Positions 11,767 to 23,157 of a stretch of 64,000 nucleotides of DNA are shown here, piece by piece. The notes beneath the pieces were generated by a model that searched no databases, was not told the origin of the DNA, and worked only from the letters and a program-made list of their open reading frames with translations. Source of the stretch: Uranotaenia lowii (taxonomy: Eukaryota; Arthropoda; Insecta; Diptera; Culicidae); assembly GCF_029784155.1 (NCBI RefSeq), contig NC_073691.1, forward strand, positions 91,036,722 to 91,100,721, given 5' to 3'. A program made the position numbers and the translations under genes. Positions within the stretch are counted from its first letter, which is position 1. Each line of letters starts with the position of its first letter.

Positions 11767-13677
11767 TTGCGACAACTTCGCCGTGAAAGGAATGCCTGTT
11801 TACGAAAACTCCGAAAAAATCGAACTGAACACCAGCAAGCACGGTTTAGAACAGCAAGCACTGCCTACAGAAGACTCAATGCCTTACTCTTCAAGAGCTA
11901 TGTTTTGCGTTTACAATCTGGTTTACGCAGAAATCCCCGAAGTTTTTTGTCTTTCGTTAACTCCAAACGAAAATCTAGCTCCCTGCCGTCTTCAGTGTAT
12001 TATAATGAAAGTGTTGCAAATTCCCCAGATATGTGTTGCAATTTGTTTGCAGAACATTTTCGATCGATCTTTTTGGACACTATTTCATCTGAAAGCGAGT
12101 GCAACGAAGCAACTCTTCACGTTCCGGTTGATGCGATTGACTTTAACACGTTTACAGTACATCGAGAAGCTATCGAATCTGCGGCAAGGGAACTCAAAAC
12201 GTCGTTTTCTCCTGGGCCCGATGGAATTCCTTCTGTTGTTTACTGTCGTTGCATTGAAGCTTTGTCATTGCCCTTAGCTCGAATCTTCAATCAGTCGTTT
12301 CAGCAACGTAAGTTTCCTGATATATGGAAAAATTCGTTCATGTTTCCGGTATTTAAGAATGGCGAACGTCGTAACGTGAAACAATCAGCAGGATCAAAAT
12401 TATTTGAAATTATTGTAAGTGATGCCCTTTTACGCGCCTCATCACAGTATATAGCCATTGAACAGCACGGGTTCATGCCAGGCAGATCAGTTTCTTCGAA
12501 TCTTTTGGAATACACATCTTTTTGTTTGAATCAGTTGGAAAAGAAAAAACAAGTTGACGCGGTGTACACCGACATCAAAGCTGCATTCGACACAATTGAT
12601 CATGGAATTCTACTAGCTAAGCTGGCTAAGCTTGGAATCCATAACAACATGATTGTTTGGCTGAATTAATTTCTTACTGCGCGATGCATAAGAATAAAGC
12701 TTGGCAATAGCATATCTTTTCCCTTCACGAATCAATCTGGCGTTCCTCAAGGAAGTAACTTGGGACCTCTATTGTTTGCGCTATTCTTTAATGATCTAAT
12801 TCTCAGCTTAGACGACGGAACCGAAATTGGATACGCTGATGATTTAAAAATATTTGTTCCCGTTGAAACCACTGCTGATTGCGTTCACCTTCAAGTGCTG
12901 TTGCATCGTTTCGGAGATTGGTGTAAACTAAACAAACTGTCCGTTAGTGTCTCGAAATGCACTGTCATAACATTCCATCGAGGTAAAACGCCACTTCTTT
13001 ATGATTATATCATCAGCAACCAGATTTTGAACCGGGTTTCGGAGGTAAATGACCTTGGAGTTATACTTGATTCGCAACTCACGTTCAACAGTCATCGCTC
13101 TTCAGTCATCAACAAAGCTAATCGTCAATTCGGATTCATCACCAAAGTGTCACGTGATTTCACAGATCCTCTATGCTTGAAGTCTCTGTACTGTGCCCTC
13201 GTCAGGTCAGTGATTGAATATGCTTCTATTGTCTGGGCTCCTTACCAGTTAAGTTGGATTCTGCGAATAGAGCGTGTTCAGAAACGGTTTATCAGATTCG
13301 CCTTGAACTTGAGACACCTGCCCTGGCGCCATCCCGAAGATCTTCCTGCTTATCCAGACCGATGTCAGCTCTTGGGTCTTGATACTCTTGGATGCCGCCG
13401 AAAGACTCAACAGGCCGCATACATCGCCAAAATAATGAATGGAGAAGTGCAATCGCCCAAGCTGCTAAGTTTGATAAACTTCAGTGCCCCATCGAGGAAT
13501 CTACGATCTAATTCGTTACTCGCAAGTCAAATTCACCGAACTTCATACGGCTTCAACGAGCCATTAAGTGCAATGATGCGTTTGTTCCGGGATACTGAAC
13601 ATCTATACCAGTTTGGAGAGCCTACTAGTCGTTTTGTTCGTCGTATACGCCAATCCAGGTTTTTTAATTCAGTTTGA
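11767..13677 (+). pseudogene. Reverse transcriptase domain of the non-LTR element
   Basis: Two open frames in the same phase, 11767-12669 and 12760-13677, separated by a single in-frame TAA at 12667. Motifs in order: PGPDGIPS, FKNGERRNVK, EQHGFMPGRS, DIKAAFDTIDH (first catalytic D), SGVPQGSNLGPLLF, YADDLKIF (catalytic DD) and DLGVILDSQLTFN, then the LVRSVIEYASIVWAPY and LPPY-like C-terminal region, ending in FNSV. Between ERRNVK and SAGSKLFE the usual N-Y-R-x-I block is missing, about nine or ten residues lost without a frameshift. The copy would thus be defective even without the stops. Confidence 0.85.
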
Positions 13678-13717
13678 CTTTGTTTTTAATATTCATTTAA
13701 ACTTTAATGTTCGATGA

Positions 13718-13751
<34 letters not shown>

Positions 13752-13761
13752 TTAACATATG

Positions 13762-13994
13762 AGGAAAAATGTATACGCGTACCCAAATATTACACTTTTT
13801 GTTCCGGATTTTGCATATGGGTCTGTTTTTTTAATACTTTAAGAAGAAAAATCTTAAAACTCACCTTTTTATAAATATAACAACGTTTTTGGAATATAAA
13901 TAGGGAAATAGGAACTTTTTAAATTCTACACAATATTCCTTTACGCTAGTTTTGAAGAAAAAAGTGAATATTGAGCTCATTTAAATTAAAACTT
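13762..13994. other. Short AT-rich spacer
   Basis: Between the target duplication of the non-LTR element and the next TIR element. Nothing recognisable. Confidence 0.5.
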
Positions 13995-14970
13995 TAGGGG
14001 AGAGTGGGGATACTTGATCCCCTTTTCTTATTTTCACCATATCTTTCTGGAAAAATTTAGCAACTCGCCGTCTTTGACATTTTCTGACAGCTTGTAACTT
14101 CAAGTTTCTATGCCCCAAAATTAAGATCGATTTTTGAACCCGTTGATGAACTAGAAGCATTTTCGTGGGAGTAAAAAAAATGCGATTTTTCTGAAGTTAA
14201 GGGAGACTTGATCCCCTATTGAAGGAGACTTGATATTTTATTCAGGAAGCCCTTATCCTTGTATAAAAATCAAACAAAACCCCAAGATAGAATGTGTATT
14301 GACTATTTTGGTCATGTTTGTTCTCATTTCACAATTTATAGCAGACATAAGAAAATTCTATAACTTTGTCTCAACGCTAATAACATTGCATATTTAAAGG
14401 CGCTAGTTTATATAATTAAGAGAAAATTTATTATTTTTGCTCTTTTCTTCAGACAATTGTTAGATAAATATTAGTTTTTGGATAAATATTAGTAATTTTG
14501 TAATCAGCAATCACAAAGATCAATTCAGAAGAAGAATATGCCGTTTGGAAGGGGGATCAATTGTACCCAACTCTAGGGGATCAATTGTACCCATAATCAA
14601 CATTTTAGAAAACTTTTTCTGAAAAAAGTTGAGAGTTTTCTATTGCTTTGAAAATATGGCATTATGAAGTTCATTTTACGCTCGAACGATTGATACATTG
14701 GAACAAATTTTTTTTTCATAATTTTCCCATGTAAGGGACATTTTAAAGTGATGGAAAAAGATCTTCAAGTTACATTTTGTGAAATTTTTCAAACAAAGTT
14801 CAATTACTCAAACAATTATTTTGTTAAAATTTTTTAAATTACAAGCATTGTTATTTTGCTCATTTTGGCACATTTTTCTAGAACATTTGATCTTTGTAAG
14901 ACATTCCAGTTTCGAGATATAGCTAAGGAATCAAGTATCCCCAGGGATCAAGTATCCTCATTCTCCCCTA
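13995..14970. mobile_element. TA-flanked TIR element, TIR TAGGGGAGARTGRGGATACT
   Basis: The left end reads TAGGGGAGAGTGGGGATACT. The reverse complement of the right end reads TAGGGGAGAATGAGGATACT. The TA at each end is the likely target duplication. The phrase TTGATCCCC and its reverse complement also recur inside near both ends. The 976-bp interior has no transposase. A degraded relative sits at about 61330-61960, sharing the block GCCGTCTTT(T)GCATTTTCTGACAG and the GGAGACTTGAT repeats. Confidence 0.8.
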
Positions 14971-15046
14971 CCTTTTCCAATGGATACATTTATTATATTT
15001 CAAAAAGTAGAAAATTCATTGTAATGGATACAAATAAGTTCAGTTA

Positions 15047-16638
15047 AACAGAGCATCATGCAACAGCATTGTTAGATGCAACATTTGGGTACCACAACAC
15101 TTATTTAACTTTTATTTTAATAAAATTGATTAAAATTATCATTTAATGATAAAAAAAACGATGAAGTCATAGTTTCTCACATCGTGAGAGAGTTTTATGA
15201 AGTTTTTGAATCTCATAGAAAATTCGACACATCGAAATTTTTACATTTTTGGTGCCGTAAAAAACTTTACACGATGGGACGGATTGACTTAGTGATATTA
15301 CCCACAAACTTTAAATGGAACTTATTATCATACATCAACACTGTTGGTGTATGAATATTTTTCGAACAATCATTTAATTTTTTAAAATAAAATTTTTTTA
15401 AATTCCGTTACCAGTCTGGGCTAAAATGCATCGACATGCAAATCAATGATTCACAGTTTTAATCTTGTTTCCATATGCTAGAATATGATGTTAAATTTTT
15501 GTAGTATTATTTATCCCTAAATGCATCAGCACCCTTCTGCTTTCTTTTAAAAGAAAAAATATAAACTTTAATTCTAACAAAATCTTAAATAACTGCAGAT
15601 CGTGCTTTATGCGTAACGACATCACAATTATGCCAAAAACTTTTCAAAATTTTTTGTTTGGTTTTCCATTAAGGGGGGGGTAGGGTCTAACATTTTCAAA
15701 AAATCGATTTTTTTATTTTTTTATTTTCTTATTGTAAAACATTTCAAGAATGTTGTGTCAAATTTTCAAGTCAATTGAAGCAAAACTGTAGAAGTTATAG
15801 GCCTTTATCTCCTCCTATCTAATACTGCAAGAAAGCAAGAGCAGAAACTTCAAACGCGTTTTTCTCGAAAGCACATTTTTAAAGTCCGTGGACATCGTCA
15901 TTTGAAAACTACTTATCCGATTCTTTTCAAATTTGGAACATATTTTCTATATATAAAATACCAGACCCCAACGTTTTTCTTTTTTGATTTTTTTTATTTT
16001 GGGGAGATTTTACAGGTGGAAAATGGCGGATTTTTAAGTGAAAAATCGTAGTTTTTACTTCAAACAGCCACAAAAATTTCATAAAAATATTTTTAAGTTA
16101 AATAAAAACGTTGGGGTCCAGAAAAACATCTATTAAAAATATTTTGCTCTGATTTTTTGACTTCAGATGATTCTGTGCTGAGATACAGTGTCCACCGCAA
16201 ATCCTGTTTTCTAAAAGGAATCCTCGAAAATGCTCCGTCACCGGCTTATTTTTCAATATTTTTCTACGAAAAAATTACTAAATGATCTTTTAACAATGCT
16301 TTGTATAATGCAAAAAATTTGAATACATTTGTTTGAACGATAGCTCCACAAAAAAATCGTGAAAATGGTGTTTTTTTTATACCCGTTAGACCCTACCCCC
16401 CCCTTAAGAACAAAGGTTTTTGCAACTTAGATACCCCTTTTTCTAAGTAGGGTGAAAATCGCATTTTATGTGAATATAAAAATAACTGGTTAAACCAATT
16501 ATTTTTCTGACTACGTTAATTTGATGTCCCATTAACCTTAAAACTTTTGATGTACAAACGGTAGGATTATCAGTGGACATTAGGGTTTAAGAAGCAATTT
16601 AAGTTGAAAAGTATTGCTTTATGCCCCAAAAGACGGTA
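15047..16638. mobile_element. Second copy of the 5103-6070 MITE family, inverted, split by a TTAA MITE
   Basis: Read on the minus strand, this follows the 5103-6070 copy closely: TACCGTCTTTTGGGGCA at its start, then the GTAGTCAGAAAAA block, the GGGTGAAAATCGCAT block, and near the other end AGATGCAACATTTG and ACCACAACAC. Its terminal sequence is more decayed than in copy 1, particularly at 15047-15070. It carries a later insertion at 15669-16407. Comparison with copy 1 shows the flanks of that insertion were once contiguous. Confidence 0.75.
15669..16407. mobile_element. TTAA-flanked MITE (piggyBac-like target), TIR GGGGGGGGTAGGGTCTAAC
   Basis: TTAA lies at both edges (15669-15672 and 16404-16407), with a perfect 19-bp inverted repeat directly inside. 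TTAA duplication is typical of piggyBac and Kolobok families. The 731-bp interior has no reading frame for a transposase. The run of eight G/C at each extreme end is intact, so the insertion is probably recent relative to its host element. Confidence 0.85.
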
Positions 16639-19600
16639 TACAACGTATTTTATTGAGATTTTTTTTTTTAATTTTTCCATTCGATTCTGTTCTTGTTAAG
16701 AAGCTCTCTGTAACTTGATGGTTTCCTTCTCTGTCGCGAATGGTGCGTTCCTTACAACCTGGTAAAAATATTTTTTCAACATTTTAAGCTTTGAGATATA
16801 GTGAAGAAAAAAAATCATGTTTTATTAGTTCAAAACAGTTTATTTTAACAGATCGTTGAAAATTATGTTAAAACACAATTCTTTCAATAAAATTTATCAA
16901 TTTTTTAAGAAATTTGCTAACAATTCCATTCTATTTGGACATACTTGGAAACAATCCGGATTTTACGAAAAATCTTGTGAATTAGAAAGCTAGTTTGTTT
17001 GTAAAATGAAAGTTCACATGATCCTTTACATTATCATTATTTTGATAATTGTGATAAGTGAAAAATAACGTCAAAAACAGGCAAAATCGAACAGTATGTT
17101 AACATTAGGTACACATGCCACATTAGGAACACTTACCCTACTGCAAATCGATATCTGGGTCGGATTACCACTGGTGGGGTCCACACTCAGATCGAAGCGC
17201 AGCAACGTTCTGTTCAGTTCGACGGCAAACAGCGAGAGAAACCGAGTCGACCGACGGGCCCTTTGTTTTAAACCTTTCGTAGTTAGGGAAAAACAATACC
17301 CATCAAAGCAGGCGTTGGCTATGACTTCATAATCCTTAAGATGTGATGTCTGTGAAAGAGGCGTTTTTCGTGACGCGAGATTCGTTTGCAAATTTCAATT
17401 TGTCCCCCTATAGTGTTGCCGTAAGACGTAATTCTACGTCAAAAATTGATTGTATTATTGCGAGTTGCTCTGTGGTTGTTCACTGATGATCTATCTTGTT
17501 TACTTTGTTTAGTTCATGGAGCATAACTTGTTATGTAAAATATACTCCACTTAGTTATATTGGTTGGAATAATCAAAATTGCATTTTTAAATCAACTTGG
17601 GGGTAAATGTTCCTAATATTTGGTTTTCCAAGTTCCAGTTTAAATCATTCTGAAGCTTATAAATTTAAGCTGATTTTGGTTTGCTCATCATTCTGCAAAA
17701 AATTGCATGACATCAAATTAGCTGCGATTAGCAAACTGAACTCACCCCCCCCCCCCCCCCTAGGACCGTTACGTAATTTATGGATGCCCCTAATAAGAAT
17801 TTTATGATGAGAATTTTTTCTTGACTTCAAAATATATTTTTAACATATTGTTCGTATTTTTGAAAATGTTCCTAGTTTTTTTGGCTTCCATATGAGAAAA
17901 TAAAGAACCCAAAAACCGTCATATGCTTCGAATTCCCAATTCGAGCCATTTTCTGCTGTTCTTTGTTGATTCCACTCCATTCTACGGAAACCCATTCATC
18001 TAGAGTAGGAAAACGGTCTAATGGAGTGTTTTACGTAATATCGAACGGTCGAATGAAAATCGTCAAAACAACATTCACACTGCCAGACCTACACGTAAAC
18101 ACATCGACATTAACCTCCCCTTAACCTACATCACTGCGGAAACCAAGCGAAAAGGTCAATTCAGTATCAGATATCATTACTCATCCTTAATGGAGATTGT
18201 TTCATCCGAAAGTAGCGGCGGCTGGGTCCAGAACTTGAATTGAATAAAAGTGTACACAGCCAAACGCCCGTATCGCTGCAATCTACCGACCACCAGCACC
18301 ACCACACGAAATGAAGTCAGAACACGGAGCGGATCGCCCGGCCCTTTTGCTGCCCCGGCCTTCCCTGTGCCAATGTCTGCGGACTCAAATTGCTGGCACC
18401 ATATCCGGTGGATGGCGCGCGGCTAGTTGGCCAACAAGATAAATGTGTAGATAGAATTCACATCAGCCTGAGCAGTGAGTCGTGAAATTTCCCCCGAGAC
18501 AGATTTATTGTTTCTTCCCTTCGATCGATCCCGGGTCCAGGTCAGGAACTACGACGACGCGATAGGATGTCTGAAAGCTCGCCTAGAGCAGGCTCCATTG
18601 AGAAGTAGGTACACGGCCAGCCGCCAATGTGCTCAAGTGCCACGGTGTGATGCCTCTCTATCTTGCCTCTGCTTTTCTTATCACAGCGCGCAAATGGAAA
18701 AGACATAAATAACAAATGTGAATGTTTGGTTTATTTATGAAATTTCGAAAAACTTTTGTTTTCTAAAATGCTAGCACGAGTGCTAGTGGACGGAAAAAAC
18801 TTTGCAACCAGAAGGAGAAGATTTAAAACATTCAATACGTGCCGAAGCACAAACGTCACTTTTTCATTCACGCCGTTCCTTATCACGTTTTCATCTAACT
18901 TTTATTATTCTTCTTCGTGTTCACGAGCAGCGAGATTCGAAACAGAGCGAGGTATGACTTTTAAGTTAATTGAAAATCGAAATGGACGGATAATTTGCTA
19001 CAAGTTGCAGTGGAAGAAAAAAGTTTTTTCCTGTTCATCTCGTACCATCAGGACCCAAGGAGAGTTTGCTCCGGAAAAAAGCGGAATCGTAAGTCCCCGA
19101 GCTGCAGGTGGAATATTTTCCCTGTTAAGACTGAGGAAGGGAAAATTGACTCGATTTCCTGTTTCCCAGTGGGTTTTATTTTATGCTTTTTGCGCGATGC
19201 CATTTTTTAAAGATATTTTCCAGCGCATTCGATGTCCTTACTCGTATCGAACGAAATTAAATTAAAAGATTATGCATGCTTCCATCTGATAGGAAAAACC
19301 TCTACGCTCTCGGCTGAGAAATTAGTTTTCCACATCGATGACTACGAATGTCAACTTTTGTTTCCATTGGAAACTTTTAGTAGTTTATTGGAATGAAAGA
19401 AATTTGAAATTATTATCACTGTCACTGTGAACAATCTTATCTGGGTCTTTTCCGTTTTTTGGTAGCGCTGCTTTTATTGATAGACAGTTTGTTTTCAAAA
19501 GATTCGTGTTCCATATTTGAAAGTTACAAAGTTTTGAATTTTGTTCGCTGGGACTGAACCTCCCCTCTTTTTTTAAATGTTTAATATATTTCGTTTATAA
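16639..19600. other. Unclassified interval with GC-richer unique blocks
   Basis: About 3 kb without a supported gene. Bases 17090-17400 and 18000-18720 are GC-richer than the surroundings, with CG-containing stretches and no TE motif I recognise. Open frames there (17071-17391 minus, 18475-18708 plus, 18756-19265 plus) lack recognisable domains. A 17-19 base C run lies near 17744-17760. GTTCCTAAT-type motifs occur near 17080-17880 and also at 9601-9660. This could be intronic or intergenic host DNA with regulatory content, but nothing in the sequence proves it. Confidence 0.35.
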
Positions 19601-19674
19601 CTTTCACAGGAGTAAAGCTTAGTTCTTTTAGAAATGGGACAGTTACGAATGCGTGTATCTCAAAAACCATTCGT

Positions 19675-20238
19675 TTGATCGAAATCCTGTGCACTCTCGA
19701 TCTCCGCCGTTCTACCGTTGACATTGCCGTTTCAGGAATTGGTGAATCATCCAAGCAGATCAAGCGCCAGTTAACAGCGAAGATTCGCTCAACCGTAACA
19801 AAGTACGCCACGAAGCTAGATTTCCTTATCCTCAAAAGGCCAACAGTTTGCCTACCGACAGTGAGAATTTATGTTGCTGCTTGGAAAATTCCCGACGTTG
19901 AGCTGGCTGATCCACATTTCTTCATTCCTGCGGACATTGACCCCATCGTTGGCGGAGAAGTGTACCATAAACTTCACGGCGGCAGCAAGATTTCCCTCGG
20001 CAATGAGATGCCGACTCTAGTGCAGACTGTTTTCGGATGGGGTGTATCCGGATCGGCTTCGATAAATTTCTCCGAAACACCCCGGTTATGCCATCTTACG
20101 ACTATCGATCGAGACCTAGAACTATCCATCGAAAGGTTCTGGGAACTCGAATCTTTGTTGCCGTCCCAAGCTCTGTCAGCTGAAGAAATCAAGTGTTCAG
20201 TGCTACCACCACTCGCGATTCGTCCGGTCGTTTCGTAG
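19675..20238 (+). pseudogene. BEL/Pao protease-adjacent region (DUF1758-like)
   Basis: Key stretches are VDIAVSGIGESSKQIK, LADPHFFIPADIDPIVGG, KISLGNEMPTLVQTVFGWG and LSIERFWELES. This is the region between the aspartic protease and RT of BEL/Pao polyproteins. The protease active-site D-S/T-G does not appear upstream, so that part is lost or decayed. The frame shifts near 20190, after ALSAEEIKC; the continuing frame begins with FSATTTRDSSGRFVVRLPL. Confidence 0.8.
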
Positions 20239-20858
20239 TTAGATTGCCACTCACTAGTGATCTCCTGGTACGTGTTGGTGAATCAAGATCCATCGCCGAG
20301 CGCCGCTTCCAAAGCCTAGAGAGGAGACTTAAGCGAGATCCTGCCACTCGAGAAGCCTACGTTTGTTTCATGGCCGACTACGAACGTTTGGGCCACATGA
20401 TCAAGTTCACTGATCCAGTAGACGACTCTGTCCCCCACTGCTATCTACCACATCATCCAGTCTTCAAGGAGTCAAGCACAAGCACCAAGGTCCGTGTTGT
20501 TTTTAACGCTTCGTGCAAGACATCTACCGGTTAATCCATCAACGATATGCAGTTGGTGGGACCTACTATCCAGGACGATCTACTGTCGATCATTATGCGC
20601 TTCCGAACCCACCCAATCGCACTCGTAGCCGACATTGAGAAGATGTACCGCCAAATACAACTGCACCTGGACGACTGTACGTACCAACGAATTCTCTGGC
20701 GCCAAAGTCCCGAAGAAGCTCTCGCAACGTTTGAGCTGCAGACTGTGACGTACGGTTTCGCTTCAGCACCATTTTTGACCACTCGCACGTTACAACGCCT
20801 CGCTGAGGATGAAGTCAATCGTCTCTACGCTCGGACTTGTTTGGGAAACAAGGTCTGA
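20193..20858 (+). pseudogene. BEL/Pao reverse transcriptase, N-terminal part
   Basis: Two stretches in one phase separated by TAA at 20532-20534. Visible motifs are RFVVRLPL, AERRFQSLERRL, ADYERLGHM, PHCYLPHHPVFKE, TKVRVVFNASCKTS, LVGPTIQDDLL, ALVADIEKMYRQI (first catalytic D) and TFELQTVTYGFASAPFLTTR. In an intact element the Y-x-D-D active site should follow some 30-40 residues later. Here the sequence after EDEVNR switches at 20821 into a duplicated fragment from further downstream, so the catalytic DD is absent. Confidence 0.8.
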
Positions 20859-20926
20859 CGTTCTACGATTTCGAGTCCAATTGCCCCTGCCAGCTCCAGT
20901 CAAGGTTGCCGAAATCACAGAAAAAT
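20821..20926 (+). repeat. 106-bp duplicated segment, copy 1 (copy 2 at 21030-21135)
   Basis: Bases 20821-20926 and 21030-21135 are nearly identical. Both run from GTCTCTACGCTCGG through BEL pol sequence into the first 26 bases of the hAT MITE (CAAGGTTGCCGAAATCACAG and onward). Copy 1 then jumps back to BEL sequence at 20927 (in frame PLKKWASNVLEALRGIPPED), which leads into copy 2. Copy 1 sits where the RT active site should be. Confidence 0.85.
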
Positions 20927-21109
20927 ACCACTCAAGAAATGGGCATCCAATGTTCTTGAAGCGCTTCGAGGTATTCCTCCAGAAGATTTAGCCGTATCCG
21001 CAATCCACAGCCTGCATGACGATCAGGATGTCTCTACGCTCGGACTTGTTTGGGAAAAAAGGTCTGACGTTCTACGATTTCGAGTCCAATTGCCCTTGCC
21101 AGCTCCAGT

Positions 21110-21482
21110 CAAGGTTGCCGAAATCACAGAAAAATCAAAAATTTCACAGAATTTTGAGCAAATTTTCATCACAGCATCTGTGTCACAGAACACAGAATTT
21201 CAAAAATATTCACAAATTTCACAGAATTTTAAAATTTTGTGAGGTTTTTTAACATTAATTTTCTTATGTCAATATCAATTTTGGATAATTATCTTTGAAT
21301 TGGTAAAATATGATAAAATTGGTGATGTTAAGTAAACTGTAAAAAAGACGCAATTTGACATGACTTTTGAATGAAGTTAATGGAAAAAGCATCACAGAAA
21401 ACCGTCACAGAATTTTTGGGTAAAGTCACAGAAAGTCAGATTTTTTTTTCGTCAAAACACAGAATTTTTTTCGGCAACCTTG
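21110..21482. mobile_element. hAT-type MITE in BEL pol, 8-bp TSD GCTCCAGT
   Basis: GCTCCAGT occurs at 21102-21109 and 21483-21490. Terminal repeats are CAAGGTTGCCGAAA on both sides (the right end reads TTTCGGCAACCTTG). The 373-bp interior is AT-rich and full of CACAGAA and CACAGAATTT motifs with no coding sequence. The BEL frame before (VQLPLPAP) and after (APVLTKRKIMSNIAQIFDPL) the insertion becomes contiguous when one target copy is removed. Confidence 0.9.
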
Positions 21483-22140
21483 GCTCCAGTACTCACAAAG
21501 CGCAAGATTATGTCGAACATCGCCCAGATCTTCGATCCACTTGGTTTGGTTGGACCAATTATTACCGTCGCCAAACTGTTCATGCAGCGTTTGTGGGGCC
21601 TTCGAACAGAGAGCGGAGAATCTTTCGAGTGGGATCGCCCACTACCAGCGTCGTACCAGGCCGATTGGAAGGAGTTTCATAGCACGCTAGATACCATCGC
21701 CACGATCCAAGTTCCTCGATACGTGTCTTCCGCAAATGCCACATCCTTTCAGTTGCATTTCTTTTCGGACGTGTCGGAGAAGGCCTACGGCAGCTGCTGC
21801 TACATTCGGTCCGAATGAAATGGAGTGGTCCGTGTCGTATTGCTGACATCAAAGTCGAAGGTCGCACCGCTGAAGAGCCACCACAGCATTGCCCGGCTGG
21901 AACTTTGTTGCCGTTCTGTCTGTCAGCCTATCCGAGAAGGTCAACCGTGCTCTCAAGTTGTCTGCCGAAGTGTTCTTCTGGACTGATTCCTCGACGGTTC
22001 TTCAGTGGCTACAATCACCGCCCAATCGCTGGAAGACATTTGTGGCCAACCGAGTGTCTAAGATCCAGAATTCGACCGATGTAAATTTTTGGATGCATGT
22101 TCGCGGAGAATCGAATCCGATGTTCTGTCCCGTGGAATAA
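21480..22140 (+). pseudogene. BEL/Pao connection and RNase H-like region
   Basis: 21480-21818 encodes SNIAQIFDPLGLVGPI, the conserved F-D-P-L-G block after RT, then LHFFSDVSEKAYGSCCYIR, the first acidic block of the RNase H-like fold. After a frameshift, 21889-22140 encodes SAEVFFWTDSSTVLQWLQ (second D) and ANRVSKIQNSTD. The two pieces are in different phases and both end at stops, so this region is non-functional. Confidence 0.75.
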
Positions 22141-22226
22141 GTCCACCTGAGCTCGTCAATCATCCGCTTTGATGGACTGGATCTCCATGGCTCCAGTTAC
22201 CGCCTTCGCAGTGGCCACGAACCGAG

Positions 22227-23154
22227 TTGTCAGCCTGCCAAACCAGTTCGACGAGTGAGATGAGAGTTCCAGTTGCTGCGCTTCCAGCTGTCGTGAAGGA
22301 TGACGAGTTTGTAGATCGTATCTTCGAAATGTACTTAAGTTGCCAAAAACTCAGTCGCTCCATCGCTCACTGCATGCGATACTTCCGCTTGTTGAAAGCT
22401 GCTGCACGGAAGACAAAAATGGATCCATTCCAAGCGCTTACCACCGCCGATCTGCAAGAAGCAGATTTGACACTGTGTCGTCTTGCCCAGAAACAGTTTT
22501 TTCCTGAGGAATTAGCCATCGTCCGGTCGTCTTCCGTCTTCATCGCAGTTGAAGTACATCATCCGTACAAAACTAGATTCAGATGGAGTCATTCGGATTA
22601 GTGGAGTTCTGGCCAACGCAACCGTTCCGGAAGCTACGAAACATCAAGTTGTTCTGCTCGCGAAACACCCGCTTTCAAACCTGTTGGCGAAGTATTATCA
22701 TGAGAATTTACTCCACGTCGGCCCACAACTAATGCTCGCCACGATCCGTCAAAAGTACTGGATTATTGGTGGACGCAATCTAGTGCGCCGCACATTCCAT
22801 GAGTGCCACAAATGTTTCCGATGCAGACCAAAGATGATCCAGCAAAGCATCACAGATTTGCCTTCGTCCCGTGTTGCGCCCCGAAGACCGTTTGTCGTTT
22901 CTGGTGTAGACTATTGCGGACCAGTTTACATCAAGTCTCTCGTCCAAAACCGAGGCCCAACGAAAGCATACGTTTGCATCTTCGTTTGCTTTACCACACG
23001 TGCCGTTCACATCGAGTTGGTGTCTGATCTCTCCACGCCGGCCTTCATCGCTGCTCTTCGCCGATTTTCTGCCCGCCGAAACTTTCCCCACGAGATCCAC
23101 AGCGACAATGGCACTGCGTTCCGAGGTGCAAACAACGAGTTGCACAGAATTTAG
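22227..23154 (+). pseudogene. BEL/Pao integrase zinc-binding and catalytic core
   Basis: 22549-23154 carries the HHCC zinc-binding region (KYYHENLLHVG, then FHECHKCFRCRPK) and the rve core: SGVDYCGPVYIKS (first catalytic D), CFTTRAVHIELVSDLST, and IHSDNGTAFRGANNEL (second catalytic D). The upstream frame 22227-22601 is the linker (CMRYFRLLKAA and LTTADLQEADL) and is shifted relative to the core. A TAG at 23152-23154 interrupts before the final catalytic E, and reading continues in phase after it. Confidence 0.8.
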
Positions 23155-23157
23155 CAG

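Larger units (their letters stand above)
9654..13750 (+). mobile_element. Non-LTR retrotransposon, Jockey/CR1-like, with (TAA)n tail
   Basis: One decayed copy with endonuclease then reverse transcriptase, ending in a (TAA)n tail at about 13720-13750. AATGTTTACATATG at 9640-9653 and AATGTTAACATATG at 13748-13761 (one mismatch) are the probable target duplication. The copy is therefore 5'-truncated close to the start of the endonuclease. After removing the MITE at 10284-11251 and one 8-bp target copy, endonuclease and RT lie in a single frame broken only by TAG at 11752 and TAA at 12667. The clade is from general motif style (GDYNQP, YADDLKIF, SGVPQGS), not from a tree. Confidence 0.85.

Noticed and set aside
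17744..17760. Poly-C tract as a feature
   Set aside because: A simple homopolymer run; its length in an assembly is unreliable.
18475..19265. Host gene exons
   Set aside because: Moderately GC-rich with open frames, but no domain, no convincing splice pattern and low-complexity translation.
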